From Acorus gramineus (Eukaryota > Streptophyta > Magnoliopsida > Acorales > Acoraceae), in contig CM060855.1 of assembly GCA_030737835.1 (NCBI GenBank), forward strand, positions 15,443,438 to 15,507,437: a stretch of 64,000 nt of DNA, in the 5' to 3' direction. This document shows positions 1 to 11,710 of the stretch, one piece after another. Each line of letters begins with the position of its first letter. Position 1 is the stretch's first letter. Made by a program: the position numbers and the translations under genes. Under the pieces are notes generated by a model. The model worked only from the letters and a program-made list of their open reading frames with translations. It did not search any database and was not told the DNA's origin.

Positions 1-680
1 AAAAACAAATCATTTGACGCCACATCAGCGCGGGAGAAAACCGGCTATCAGAGGTAACCCGCGAAGCTCACTGTACTGCAAAATTGTTGGTTGACGCCAC
101 GTCAGTAGGGGACAACCGGCCATAGGAAGAAAATATTTGGCGAGTTCGTTTAATCTCAACACATAATAAAAGCCTTTCCAGAATGTGTCCATCAAAAGAT
201 CTCGAATCGGTATCATCTGATTGCGTTAAGTTTATCCACTCACAGCAGATCCATTCCTGCTGAAACCATTATCATCTTAAGAACAACTGACATTTTTAAT
301 CTATAATGAGCAATTTATTTATACATACGAGTATTAGTCATCAATCTTGATCTATAAATGAATACAGCTTTAATAGCTGATAATTTCCATATATTCAGAA
401 GTACACCACTGCCCTCACTAAAACAAATGAAATAATAACTTTCCACGAGAGTTTTAAAATACAAAGCCACACTCTTTCTCCAAGCCGCACTGTCACATCA
501 CGCCAAATCGAGGAAAAGAATCAATACAAAGCACTGAAAAAAAAAAAAAAAACATATCCAACAAAAAAAAAAAAAAATCTGAACAGAAACCCCCACATCA
601 TCCAGCGAAGCAGACCAAATACACCATCATAAACCTCTCATTCATCATCCACGATCTTGTTCCACGTCATATTTTAATTT
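1..680. other. 3' flank and 3' UTR of the BPA1-like gene
   Basis: No gene is visible. The stretch just left of 681 should be the 3' UTR of the minus-strand BPA1-like gene. Reverse-strand AATAAA-type signals lie near 310-325. Two A-rich runs lie near 537-553 and 564-577. The leftmost 200 bases are unassigned. Confidence 0.5.
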
Positions 681-3600
681 CACGCAGCAGTGATAGGATC
701 CTGTTTCCCAAAACAATATCGGTACAAAGTCAGAACATCTACTGTTGGTAGACGAACATTATCTACAAGTAACATCTATGTGAAACATAGATGGTGATAA
801 TTTTGCATATTAAGCCCTGCAAACATCGGGATGTATATGTGATTCTTTTCAGCCTCTATCGCATACAATAAAATTCTGAATCCCTTAAAAATGATAAAAG
901 AAAGAGGGATTTCAAATATATAGCTGAATCAGGACCACAGCAATATTAGCTTGAACTTTTCAATCATGCATGCATGGCATGTTGATCAAGGATAAAAATA
1001 AAAGGCTTACAAGTGATATTCGATACTGTAAGCCATATTACAGCAGACCTACCCCACATCACACAGTGGAATCATATGGTAAATGACAATACTCTTTCCG
1101 ATGTAAATTGTTTGTATAAGCCATCACTCATCAGATTATAAACACACACAATAGCATAACATACAGCAGAACATCCTTGATTTTTATGATCTACAACATT
1201 TTTGGTTTGTTTTTAGTTATTGAAGCCCAATCGTTTTGTAAAGGGAAACAAAAACTATCATGTCTGTGTGTGTGTGTCTCTGTGTGTATTCGGCTGACAA
1301 TAGATGATAACAGTAAGCAACTGCCATGGTGTCATATTATCTACACCAATATTCATGTCACTCTTGTTTCCCCAAAAATCATTTCACTCTTTGCAATTTT
1401 GTAATTGTAAAGTTGCTCCTTGCAAGTCAAGGAAAAATGGCAAGACCTCATCAACGAACATCCTCTCACTGTGAACAATAAACATATCTAGGCCAAGATC
1501 ATCGTTGCAGACTAGAAGATATCTAGACCAGAGCCCAGCATGTACTTTTAATTTCAAAGTGCTTATGATATATTCATGTCCCATCAGCGAACATCCTCTA
1601 ACTGTGAACAATAAACATATCTAGGCCAAGATCATCGTTGCAGACTAGAAGATATCTAGACCAGAGCCCAGCATGTACTTTTAATTTCAAAGTGCTTATG
1701 ATATATTCATGTCCCAGTACAGAACAATGTAACCTTCTCCTCTATTGTTATTAAGGGAGGTGGCCAGTGTTACCACTGTTTTAAAAAATACAAAATGAAC
1801 GAGTGTACCCATAAGAAACTCATGTTTAATGTTTTTTTAATATATCACGGATCACTGGGAATTCCAATTAACATGAGTGGCATATTTTCAAGAAGACAAT
1901 TAAAGTTTTAATTACAGTAAGGATCTGTGGATGATAGGTATAGAATAATTTTAAATATAGAAGTGGTCTGTTACAACTCACCTTTGCAGTCAAGTTTGAG
2001 ACAGCAAATTGAAATTTTTCTCTTGTTTTTGTACCTGCTACATGCCCAACCTTAGCCACCTTGCTGAAAGCACCATTTAGCCAAGCTGTTCCGGCCGAAA
2101 CATATCTAAACAAACACAATCCAATTATTTTAACATGCTCCAATGTAATATCTACACTTTTCTATTGATAAACATAACATATACAAATTCAACTAATTAA
2201 TACACTCCATCTAACTATTTAGTACATAGTAATCAACTTAAAGCATTTCTTCTCCCAGTTCTTCACCTCAAAGTCCTACTTTAGCTATTTGATTAAATTT
2301 CATTATGAATTAACAATCAAATGAAAAATAAAAATATATGACACCAACCAATAAAAATAACCCAAATATAGGGATATGTTAATGAGGAGAAACACCTGTT
2401 TGTCTTGACAGCAGAGCCCGTGTCATTTAACTTCCGCTCTGCAACATTTATCACTGCTATGGTTTTATCTGACACGTGCAATCTTTGATCCACAGATTTA
2501 ACTTTCTCATTAACAACAGATATGCCAACATTTATCTTCTCTGTGAAACCAACACGTCTATCAAAGGAAATAACCTTGGCAGATGCATTAGCGGTTAAGC
2601 GATGCTTCTCATCAAATGCTTTTGCCCTGTTCACAGCATCTTGCTTAATGGCTGAACCCTTTGCCAACATACTTGTGACAACATCATGTGCTCTATCTAC
2701 ATACACTCGTCCATGAGTTGGTGAACTCATATTAATCTGTGAAGCAAAGGAAACAATATAAGAAACATTCTACAGGAAGGAATGATGGAATATATTCAAT
2801 GACATCAATCAGTAAAACAAAAGAAAGCATGTAAGTGCAATAAATATGCACCTCAACATGTGCATTATCTCCAGCCGGAGTTGTGGTAGACGTCTGTGTT
2901 GTTACTGCCCTCTCCTTCATGAAACACAAGAATGGAAATGTGCAAGCCACTCAAAGGGGAATGTCAGAAAGCAAGGTGATCACAGAACAGTTTTCAATGG
3001 TACCTTGTCCCTTGGGATGTAGTTGTCAGCGGCTTTGATGCTCACTATCCGGTCTACTATTGTTGCTCCCTAAATATGTCATAACTAAATATGTAAATTC
3101 CCATTGAAAAACCATAAACACCCAAGGTGAAATTGTTTTGCAAATGAAAACAATTGAACAGTTGAATAACAAGTCAGTGGCAATTTTTGGAGACAAAAAA
3201 CTAATTACATATTCCTGGCTTCGGCAATAATGTTTTAAGGTGGTTTGCAAGAATCTAAAAGTCAAACAGAAAAGATATGTGGTCAACTAATTTTTAGACA
3301 GCCTACCAGTCAGTCCAGTGATCTATGTGTGGATTTTCATCCTGATATTTTAAATATGTATTTATACTCTACCTTTTCATTCCCATTATTTCCCACTTCT
3401 AATAAGAGATGTTGGAACTTAAGAACCCGTTACATGAAAAATTCTGCTATTTATATCCCAAGGGTGTTGGATTCCTCCAGAAACACAGTTAGGGTTAAAT
3501 ATCATAAAGAACAGGAAGTGATGGAAATTATAATGGACTGTTGTCACTTACAGTTCTCTAATTATGTTTCTGTATTTAAAGAGCATTCCGTGATTCAATA

Positions 3601-4647
3601 CAAGCAAAAGATGTCTTAAACTCATTATAGTTTAAAACACCCAATCAGCATTACTAGTTTTCCATATAACACATAAATGAAAGTAGAAACTATTTCAGGA
3701 AAGGAACATCATTGCCCTTCTTTATTTTTATTGGTTGAAGCTCAAATAAGGGGCCTCACTGGTCCCACCGTCCACCTCAAAACGAGTAAACAGGTGCTTA
3801 GAGAGTTTCACAATCTCAAAACAACAAGAAAGGGGTGCAACTCTTGTGCTAAAGGAGTGTGTTGCACAGGCCTTCTTTTTTGTTCTTTCTTTTTATGATC
3901 TTATTTTCTCTTAATTTTCTTTAAGCATCCCTCAACATCTTATAATATGATCGACTGGTTGCTTCAATCTTCTTTAAAAAAAAAAACACATTAAGAACGG
4001 AACCAATGATTCTCGCGTATACGACAATCAAAAGTTACAAACTTAACCTACCAAAATTAATTTAACCCAAAAAAACTCACAGGGCTATAAGTTCTTATAG
4101 ATTTTATGTTCACGAACACCATGCAAAGAACAACATTGATATTTGATACCAAAAACATTTCAAAGGTAAGTCTTGCATCAACCAAAAAGCAATAACAAGA
4201 AAATCAGCAAGAACAAGAGGGTCAGTACCGACAGCAATAACGCGATCTCCAATGCCTTCGCATCCCTGAAAGTCACAAACGCAGTCTTCGCCCCATCATC
4301 ACTGTTAAACAATAAAATCCACATCAGAATACAACAAAAGCCCATCTAAGCTCATCCACCACAAAAACTTAACCCTATTCGCCCCCAAATCCAAGATCCA
4401 CAACAACGACAACAATTCTCACATAAAAGATGAGATCTAAGCCCACCTGTAAATGTCGATAGATTCGATTTCGCCGGAGAAGGAGAAGAACTCCTCGATC
4501 TCCCTCTCCCCCGCCAATTCCGATATGTTCCCCACTTGTACGGTCCTTGTCTGATCCAAACAAGTTTTTCGTAAACACAAAAGGCTAAATCGAATATAAA
4601 ACTACAAAAAAATAACAAAAAATTAGGGTTTCGATCTGTACCTCCAT
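681..4647 (-). CDS. BPA1-like RRM protein (binding partner of ACD11 family), 8 coding exons, about 265 aa
   Basis: RNA-recognition-motif protein of the plant family that includes BPA1, a partner of the lipid-transfer protein ACD11; the family is linked to cell-death control. Coding exons read on the minus strand: 4642-4647, 4447-4550, 4229-4301, 3004-3069, 2852-2914, 2396-2736, 1982-2105 and 681-701. They sum to 798 nt in frame. The RRM fills the first ~80 residues: beta-1 TVQVGNIS, then EIEEFFSFSGEIESIDIY and KTAFVTFRDAKALE. The C-terminal half carries the family blocks DVVTSMLAKG, AKAFDEKHRLTA, SFDRRVGFTEKI and WLNGAFSKVAKVG, and ends LTAKDPITAA. The first coding exon is only ATGGAG. A CT-rich leader lies just upstream. 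The assignment rests on remembered family motifs; the exon with EAR-like residues ERAVTTQTS is the least certain. Confidence 0.88.
1449..1714. repeat. 133-bp tandem duplication in the last intron of the BPA1-like gene
   Basis: Two head-to-tail copies, 1449-1581 and 1582-1714. They differ at only a few bases (for example CATCAACG versus CATCAGCG at the unit start). The pair lies inside the intron 702-1981, so it does not alter the protein. The near-identity suggests a recent event. Confidence 0.9.
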
Positions 4648-4989
4648 TTGTATGATTTCAATCCGAGATTTTATGAAATTTTAGGGTTTCTCTCTCTCTC
4701 TCTGGTTCAGGCGATCAACAAGGCGAAGACGATCTTGGCTTCGTGAAATACCCCTTCGATTGGAAATAAATATCGAAATCACCATCGTCGATGTTTTTTG
4801 ACTGAATTGCCCCTGTGAATTATTTGAGTTGACCTGTTTGTCCGTTTCGCTGACCGAATGTCAGGGGTCATGGAATTTCGCGTCCTAATATTTTTGTATT
4901 ATTAAAAGAGCAGTTTAGTTAATGAGACATGCCACACTATTTGACTAACATATTAGATTTTTGGGTTAAAGACATTTAAGTCCCTACAA

Positions 4990-5868
4990 ACATAGAAAAA
5001 TTCATATAAGTCCCTACTAAAATTAGGACAGATGTACGAGTCCCTGAAAACTAAAAAAAACCCAATTATCATCCCTGAGTTAAATTTCCATCCAAACTTA
5101 ACGGAATATTCCCAGAATATTCTGTCACATATAATTGTGTTGACATTGAAGTCCTTATAAACAGTCATAAAGACAAATTAGTCCCTGCAAAAGATAAAAT
5201 TGCCCCTGAAAGATTTTTACATTAAATTGTGTACACATTGCAGTCCCTATAAACAATCATAAAGACAAATTAGTCCTTGCAAAAGATAAAATTGCCCCTG
5301 AAAGATTTTTACATTTAATTGGATAGACATTACAGTCCTTATAAATAATCGTAAAGACAAATTGGTACATGTAAAAGATAAAAATGCCCCTGAAGAATTT
5401 TTACATTTAATTGTGTAGAAATTGCAGTCTTTTAGAGGGTATTTAATTTTTAAATTGCAATGTATACACAATTAAATGTAAAAATCTTTCAAGGGTAGGG
5501 ACCAATTTGTCTTTATGATTGTTTATAAGGACTGTAATGTCTATTCAATTACATGTAAAAGTCTTTCAAGGGCAATTTTGTCTTTTGCGGGGACTAATTT
5601 GTCTTTATGATTATTTATAGGGACTATAATATATACACAATTTAATGTAAAAGTCTTTTAGGGCAATTTTATCTTTTGCAGAGACTAATTTGTCTTTATG
5701 ACTATTTATAAGGACTTCAATGTCTACACAATTATATGTGATGGAATATTCTAGGAATATTTCATTAAATTTGGATGAAAATTTAACTCAGGGATGATAA
5801 TTGGATTTTTCTGAGTTTTCAGGGACTCGTACGTCTGTCCCAATTTTAGTAGGGACTAATATGGGTTT
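4990..5868. mobile_element. Foldback (long inverted repeat) element with internal ~93-bp tandem units
   Basis: The left half (about 4990-5440) is the imperfect reverse complement of the right half (about 5445-5868). Each arm carries about three tandem units of roughly 93 bp with the landmarks AAAGACAAATTAGTCC, AAAAGATAAAATTGCCCCTG and TTTTTACATTTAAT. The outer parts share AAGTCCCTACTAAAATT and GAGTCCCTGAAAACT. There is no coding potential. This fits a non-autonomous foldback or MULE-like element just upstream of the BPA1-like gene. I could not define a TSD because the right end runs into a T tract. Confidence 0.75.
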
Positions 5869-6890
5869 TTTTTTTTTTTGTGAATTGTACAAATTCCGCT
5901 TGATCAATAGTCTATTTTTTTTTCCTGTTCACGGTTTTTTATTTTTTTTTATTTACCCCTAAAATCTAATTTTTTTTTTTTTTGCCTCTAATTTTTCATA
6001 ACACATGAACTACCCTTTACAGATAAAGTTATATAAATATATAAATATAAAATGATACATACATAAATTATACATATAGTTACATATATTTAATAGTTAT
6101 CTACAAATAATATTAAAGTACACAAAGATATTTAAACACAAAATGATCATATATACATTCTCAATGTCATTATATTATCATATGTAAGTGCGTTCAACGT
6201 ACACAAATTTGTTATAGATACAATCCCAATTGAAGAATGGGCTTTCTAAGCTACATTAAAAATACAACAATTAGTCAAACACCTAAATAAATTTTCATTT
6301 AACAATATGAACAAAATTAGTAATAGCATGAATCCGAACTAAAAATTTATGAATAATTGTAAAATTTTAGTAGAATTACTTTTTGATCTATATATTTAAC
6401 AATTACAGAAATTAATATTTACATAACAACTACAACAAAAACTACCAATATAATGCTCAATGACATAATCTATCATTTGCATAATATAAATGTAATATCA
6501 TCTATCATTCTTATAACAATTACAACAGAAATTACAAAAACTATAATTTACAGAACAGATATGTAATATCATATATGAAACTAAATTAATGACATATAAA
6601 TTACACAAATGTAATGACCAATTACAGATATATAAGACCAATTACATAAATGTAATACTAATTTACATATGTGGGGTAGTTTAGGTATAAAAAATAAGGT
6701 GGCACAGGTCAGGAGAAAAAAAAAAAAAGAATCAGTTTAAGGAATAAATAAAAAATAAAAAAAGTCCAAAGGCAGAAAAAAAATTAGACCATTCACCAAG
6801 GGGCATTTGAACAATTCACTTTTTTTTTATATATATAATAAATAAATGATATATATATATACATATGTCCATTCCGTGAACCCAACATAA
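5869..6890. other. AT-rich intergenic DNA
   Basis: No gene seen. It is strongly AT-rich, with many short ATTACA/TGTAAT-type words between 6400 and 6700, T tracts near 5866-5878 and 5965-5980, and a short TA microsatellite near 6850. It may be decayed transposon DNA. Confidence 0.5.
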
Positions 6891-6894
6891 ACAT

Positions 6895-7480
6895 AGGTTA
6901 CATATATGTAAGTGGGAACAGATACGGGAGGTTCGAATTTCTTTGAAAGTCCAAGTGTTTATGTGTAACGCGTTTATATCGGGCGAAATGGAGGCCGAAT
7001 GACTCTGTTTTGTGTGTTATGTGTAATGTGGAGCTAGAGACAATCGAGCATTTAATCTGTGGGTGTTCGGTGGCCAAGCAATTTTGGTTGTTATTGGGCG
7101 CTTCAACTGGACTATCCACTGCTTTTGTTAAGGGATTATGGAGGGAGGGGATAAGATGGAAGAGGAGAGGGGATGGGAGTACAGCGGGGGAAGATTACAC
7201 AAATGATTATTTCTTCAGAAATGTAAGAGTGTACGTGAAAAATATGGTGGAATTAATACAGTATTTCATCACTTCGTGGGGTCTTAGTCTTACGGAAGCG
7301 TCGTCGGTCAGTTTTCACAGAGAGAGAGAGACTGGTGGTAGGGCTAGAGACGAGGCATGTAAAATGGTGTCTCGGGTCGCTTAGGAGCAGTGGGTGGTAG
7401 ATAATCATCTACCATTTGTGTCGGTGCTCTCGGTGGCCTAGCTTTGGTTGTGAAAAAAAAACAAAAAAAACAAATACAAA
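6895..7480 (+). mobile_element. LINE (non-LTR retrotransposon) 3'-end remnant with zf-RVT domain
   Basis: A conceptual reading around 7010-7384 contains CVMCNVELETIEHLICGC followed by KQFW. This is the zinc-binding zf-RVT knuckle (CxxC...H....C...W) that follows reverse transcriptase in plant LINEs. Upstream, broken readings resemble the preceding segment and are interrupted by a stop. An A-rich stretch follows at about 7453-7490. There is no RT domain and no intact ORF, so this is an old 5'-truncated relic. A second, younger LINE tail lies at 17563. Confidence 0.65.
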
Positions 7481-7489
7481 AGTTCCTTT

Positions 7490-9940
7490 TGTCTGTAGGT
7501 CCCGCTTCTTTTTCTTTCTATTTTGGATTTTGTATTGTGATACTTTTGAGTCTTTGACGCTCGAAGTTGTAATACAATTTCAACTGTTCAAATATTTTAA
7601 CCATTCATTGAGGTCGCATCATATCAGTGTAAAGTCGCTTAACACGTCATTTATTTATTTATGAAAATAGATAGATGTTTGCTATCTGATTTTATTTCTA
7701 CATTCGAATTACAAACTTCGAAAGGATGAAGAATAGATAGAAGAACTAAAAACAAAAATAAGATAAAACATCATCAAGCCTAAGCTAATTGTCTAACTCC
7801 CGATTAGAAGAGACATCTAACCAATGAGAGTCCAGCTCGCTCACCTCTCACCCAACAATGCTCAAACTTCCTTCATGAACCGGACTTCATCTACCATCGT
7901 GATGTATCACCCCCAGTCCCTTATAATGCTTGAAACATTTCCACATATTCTCCTAGTATGCTCTCACTCCTGTTTGAACTATGATCATTGTTCACCAAAT
8001 GATTCATGCTCTCGCACGGGACGATTGACTGCGAGATCACAATGGCTCAACAACTCCATTCCCTGCTCTCTTCATTTCCACAGCTCGTCAAAGTTTTGTT
8101 GGGTGTAACACGTCATTTATTAACCTTGCATAGAATCAAAACCGATAACGTCAATGAATAGAATTGCATAGTCCCGCCTGGCCTTGCGTCGGTGGTAGGG
8201 GACACCCCTCTCCACGTGAGAGGGCTGTCTTCGAGCCTTACTTACAGCGAGAATTCGGTGAAAATAAAACCCGTTTGGGCTTAAGTGTGTGTGAGCTCTG
8301 TCCATCTAAAATTTGTAATAGTCCTGTGGACCTGTCGTTTGTAATAGTCCTAGGGGGGCCTTATGTATAGATATGAAAAAATGAATAGAATTGCATAGCA
8401 CACTGTGCCCTTTGATGTTTTGACACTGGTATTCAAAATATTATTTTTAATATCATTTTGTTTTAAATATCTCTGTATTAGAGTCGTGTTCTCTTTTTCT
8501 GTTTTTTTATTCTTTTGAAAATGGGTGTTATATGAGAAAGGAGACATTAGTCAATTAATCAAAGTATAGTTTTTTTTATAAGTTATTATTGATTTAACTA
8601 GTCTACGATATAATAAAATGAACTACAATTTATTATATCAATTGATAATCATGTGTTTTTGATGGCTTATTGTGTGAGAAATGTTTTTGATAATTAAATT
8701 TATAGTCCACAGATGAAACGATCACCTAAATTGTTTTTTTTTTTTAAATAAAAATAAAAATAAAATTAAAGTGAACGAGATGGTTGAGATGGATCGACTA
8801 TCAATCCAGAATAGGACGCGTTTCATTTTTATTTTATTATTTTATTTTGAGACCATCCGATCAAAGGAACCCTGATTGCGCAAACACAATGATTTTTTTC
8901 ATATAAAAATAAAATAAAAATGGATGAGATCATTTTTTTTCTTTATATAGACAAATGCTTAGTGAGGCTTCAACTTTATTCGCCCATGATTTTGTTTGTT
9001 ACAATATTAGTTATATGTTGGATAAGATTGAGTTGCATACCTCAACTACATAGTTCTCCCTCGGGTCTTTGTGCGGCCCTCTCTTCCTTTTTTTTTGTTT
9101 TTGTTTTTTCATGTATTCTTTATTCCTTCTAATTTTGATTATATATCTTGATTATATATATCCATGAGTTCGCTCAAAAAATATACATACCTTAACAAAA
9201 GCATATGTAGTGGGTAGCTACAAAATTAATATATAGGTTTCATATGTGAGAGGATCTCTTGATTTTATTTAGAGAAAAGGCTTTAAAAATTTTTAAATTT
9301 ATTTTCACACACTGTGCATGAATATATATACTATATATTATTTGTGAAGAAAGGAGAATATAAATGGTAATGCGTTAACTTTTTTTCAATGACAAGAAAC
9401 CAATAAGAATTGAGAAAAAGAATTTCTCACATTATGACGAACCAAGCTTTAATTAGTTGATTAAATCCTCTCTCCATGAAAGAGACCAAAGTATCAAACA
9501 GGGCACACCCATTTAAAAAAAAAAAAATTCCAAGCGTGGACCGAGAGTATCCATTAAACTAAATATTAAATTAAAGTAAAAAAAAGTTGAAGACAAGCTC
9601 ATAAAGCATAAGAATGAAGTCTACTCAGATTCCATGAAGCTAATTGCAACAACCAACCTTTTCAAGGCCTACCAAATCGATGATCAATCAAACAAAATTG
9701 CATGTCTTACTATACATAAAACCTTTACAGCCAAAGCTTTTAATGTCAACAAATAACAATCACCTTATATGCGATCCTTGACCAACTTTGGCTCAACTCC
9801 TTGTTGGATCCAACTCTTTGAGGTATGAAAAAAGCAATTTAAAGTCCCTTCCTTTGCCTCCAAGTCATGACTCAGCTTTTGTTGTCTTTTTTTTTCTCCC
9901 AGTGCAAGTGTTTTGTGTATTTATACTGGGACAATGAAGC
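7490..9940. other. Intergenic DNA, no supported gene
   Basis: Open readings at 7824-8108 and 8164-8370 have no recognisable domain. The stretch 8160-8370 has a higher GC content and looks like old transposon sequence, but I cannot name it. The rest is AT-rich with short A and T tracts. The 9600-9950 part is the likely annexin promoter and leader. Confidence 0.5.
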
Positions 9941-9961
9941 ACCTTGTTTAAGGAATCCAAA

Positions 9962-11199
9962 ATGGCCACTCTGTCAATACCCAGTTGCGAAGAGGATTGT
10001 CGAGCCATCCATGATGCATCAAGCGATCATTTCAGTTCCTTAATTTGTCGAACTTCTGTCCAACGGAGACAGATCAGGGAGACTTACAAGGCAATGTATG
10101 GGGAGGACCTCATCGATCCCCTGTGCAGAGATAGAATGACAAACCAGAAAATTGAAGTCAGTATCACATATCACCTACTATAGATGTCACCATTTAATCT
10201 AATTATCTGGTTTCACATGTGATAGGTACGCACATTGTTATATCTGTGGATGCTTGAACCTCATGAAATGAATGCAGTCTTGGCGAGGGAGGCACTCAGG
10301 GACGTTAACTATGAGGCGCTCATCGAGATGTACGTGACATGCAAATCGAGCCAACACTTCCTCATCAACCAGGCTTACAGAGGCATATTCAAGAGCCACC
10401 TTGACCAGGAGATCATCATTTCTGAGCCTTCTCATCCTTATCAAAGAGCAAGTGGAGTTTCTTTGATTAAAGATTAAAATAGTGCACTGTCTCACTAATA
10501 AAAATAATATGGTGATTTATGGTATCTGCAGATATTAATTGCTCTCGCGGCGTCTCACAAGGCACATCACTCGGAGATCAGCAGATACATCGCAAAATGC
10601 GATGCGCAGAGGTTATATGAAGCAGGGGAGGGGAAGACTGGAGCTTTCGATGAATCTGTTGTCATAGAAACATTCACTAAAAGAAGCCTTCCGCAGATGA
10701 AGCTGACATTCTCCAGCTATAAGGGCATCTTCGGACATGAGTACACTAAGGTTGATACCTGAGAAATTCCAGTACTTCTAGTTATTTCTGCAAAACCATC
10801 TCACTTGTTGAAATGCAGTCATTGAAGAAGGAAAGCTGTGGTGAGTTTGAAGATTCCTTAAGAGTGGTTATCAAATGCATGTGCGATCCCCCAAAGCACT
10901 TCAGCAAGGTATGAATAAAGTCTTCAACATTGAATTCTTTTTGTATTTCTGATATTTGTGACTCTACAAGAAGAAATGTATTTCAGAAACTGTATTCAAG
11001 CATGAAGGGGAGGAAGAACAATACAAGAGACTTGGTGAGGATAATGGTGACTAGAGCAGAGATGGACATGGCTGAGATTCGCGAAGTCTTTCAGAAGAAG
11101 TATGGGATGAAGTTAGAAGATGCCATACGTGAGGCCATCCCAGATGAAGATTACAAAGATTTCCTTGTTGCCATAGCAACCACTGATTTTGCAGCTTAA
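9962..11199 (+). CDS. Plant annexin with degenerate calcium-binding loops, 5 coding exons, about 312 aa
   Basis: Calcium- and phospholipid-binding fold of four ~70-residue repeats. Exons: 9962-10156, 10226-10447, 10532-10750, 10819-10908 and 10987-11199. Family hallmarks in order: [16 protein letters not shown] (repeat I), [17 protein letters not shown] and [11 protein letters not shown] (II), [15 protein letters not shown] and [20 protein letters not shown] (III), and [21 protein letters not shown] (IV). The length is close to the usual ~315. The GWGTNE-type calcium loop of repeat I is absent, and the repeat IV loop reads MKGRKNNT instead of GxGTDE. Membrane binding may therefore be weak or calcium-independent (inference). 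The exon 2 donor is best read as GC (GCAAGT at 10448), which joins PYQR to ILIAL without extra residues. A GT donor at 10457 would add three residues. Confidence 0.9.
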
Positions 11200-11710
11200 A
11201 CTGAATAACACTTGCATCAGCTTCACAAGTAGACATACTGCATCACTATGAAACACTGCTTATATATAGTATCAGACACTGGAGACAACTATGCCTCGTA
11301 CAACTGAAATCACTAATAATGTTATTGATGTATATTGCCACCCACAAGAAAATCAACTGCATAAATCCATAAACATCCTTGCTGATTGCAGTAGCTGATC
11401 TTAGGAACTTGTCAAGAATGATGATGCTTGGGTACTTCAGAGTGGAAAGTAACAATTGATGATGCTTGCAAACAGATCTCAACTAGTCAACTCTCCACTC
11501 CTATAATAGCTTCATCCATTGTTAAATATCAAAAGTTGTTGGGGGAGGAGAGTGAAAGAATGGATCCTGTCGATATCCATTACTCAATCTTTTGAAAAGA
11601 TTTTCAAGCTTCACTTGCATAGTTGTGTACATCGATTCCTTCTTGTTATCATGGCGCCAATATGTCTGGCTGAAATTTAATGAAAATGACAAAAAAAAAG
11701 ACCCGTTCGC
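11200..11710. other. Annexin 3' UTR and short spacer
   Basis: No further gene. The annexin transcript should end here. The decayed GCP6 copy approaches from the other strand, so the two units converge. Confidence 0.5.

Noticed and set aside
7824-8370. Two open readings of 68-94 residues
   Set aside because: No domain, no splice or promoter context, normal length for chance.
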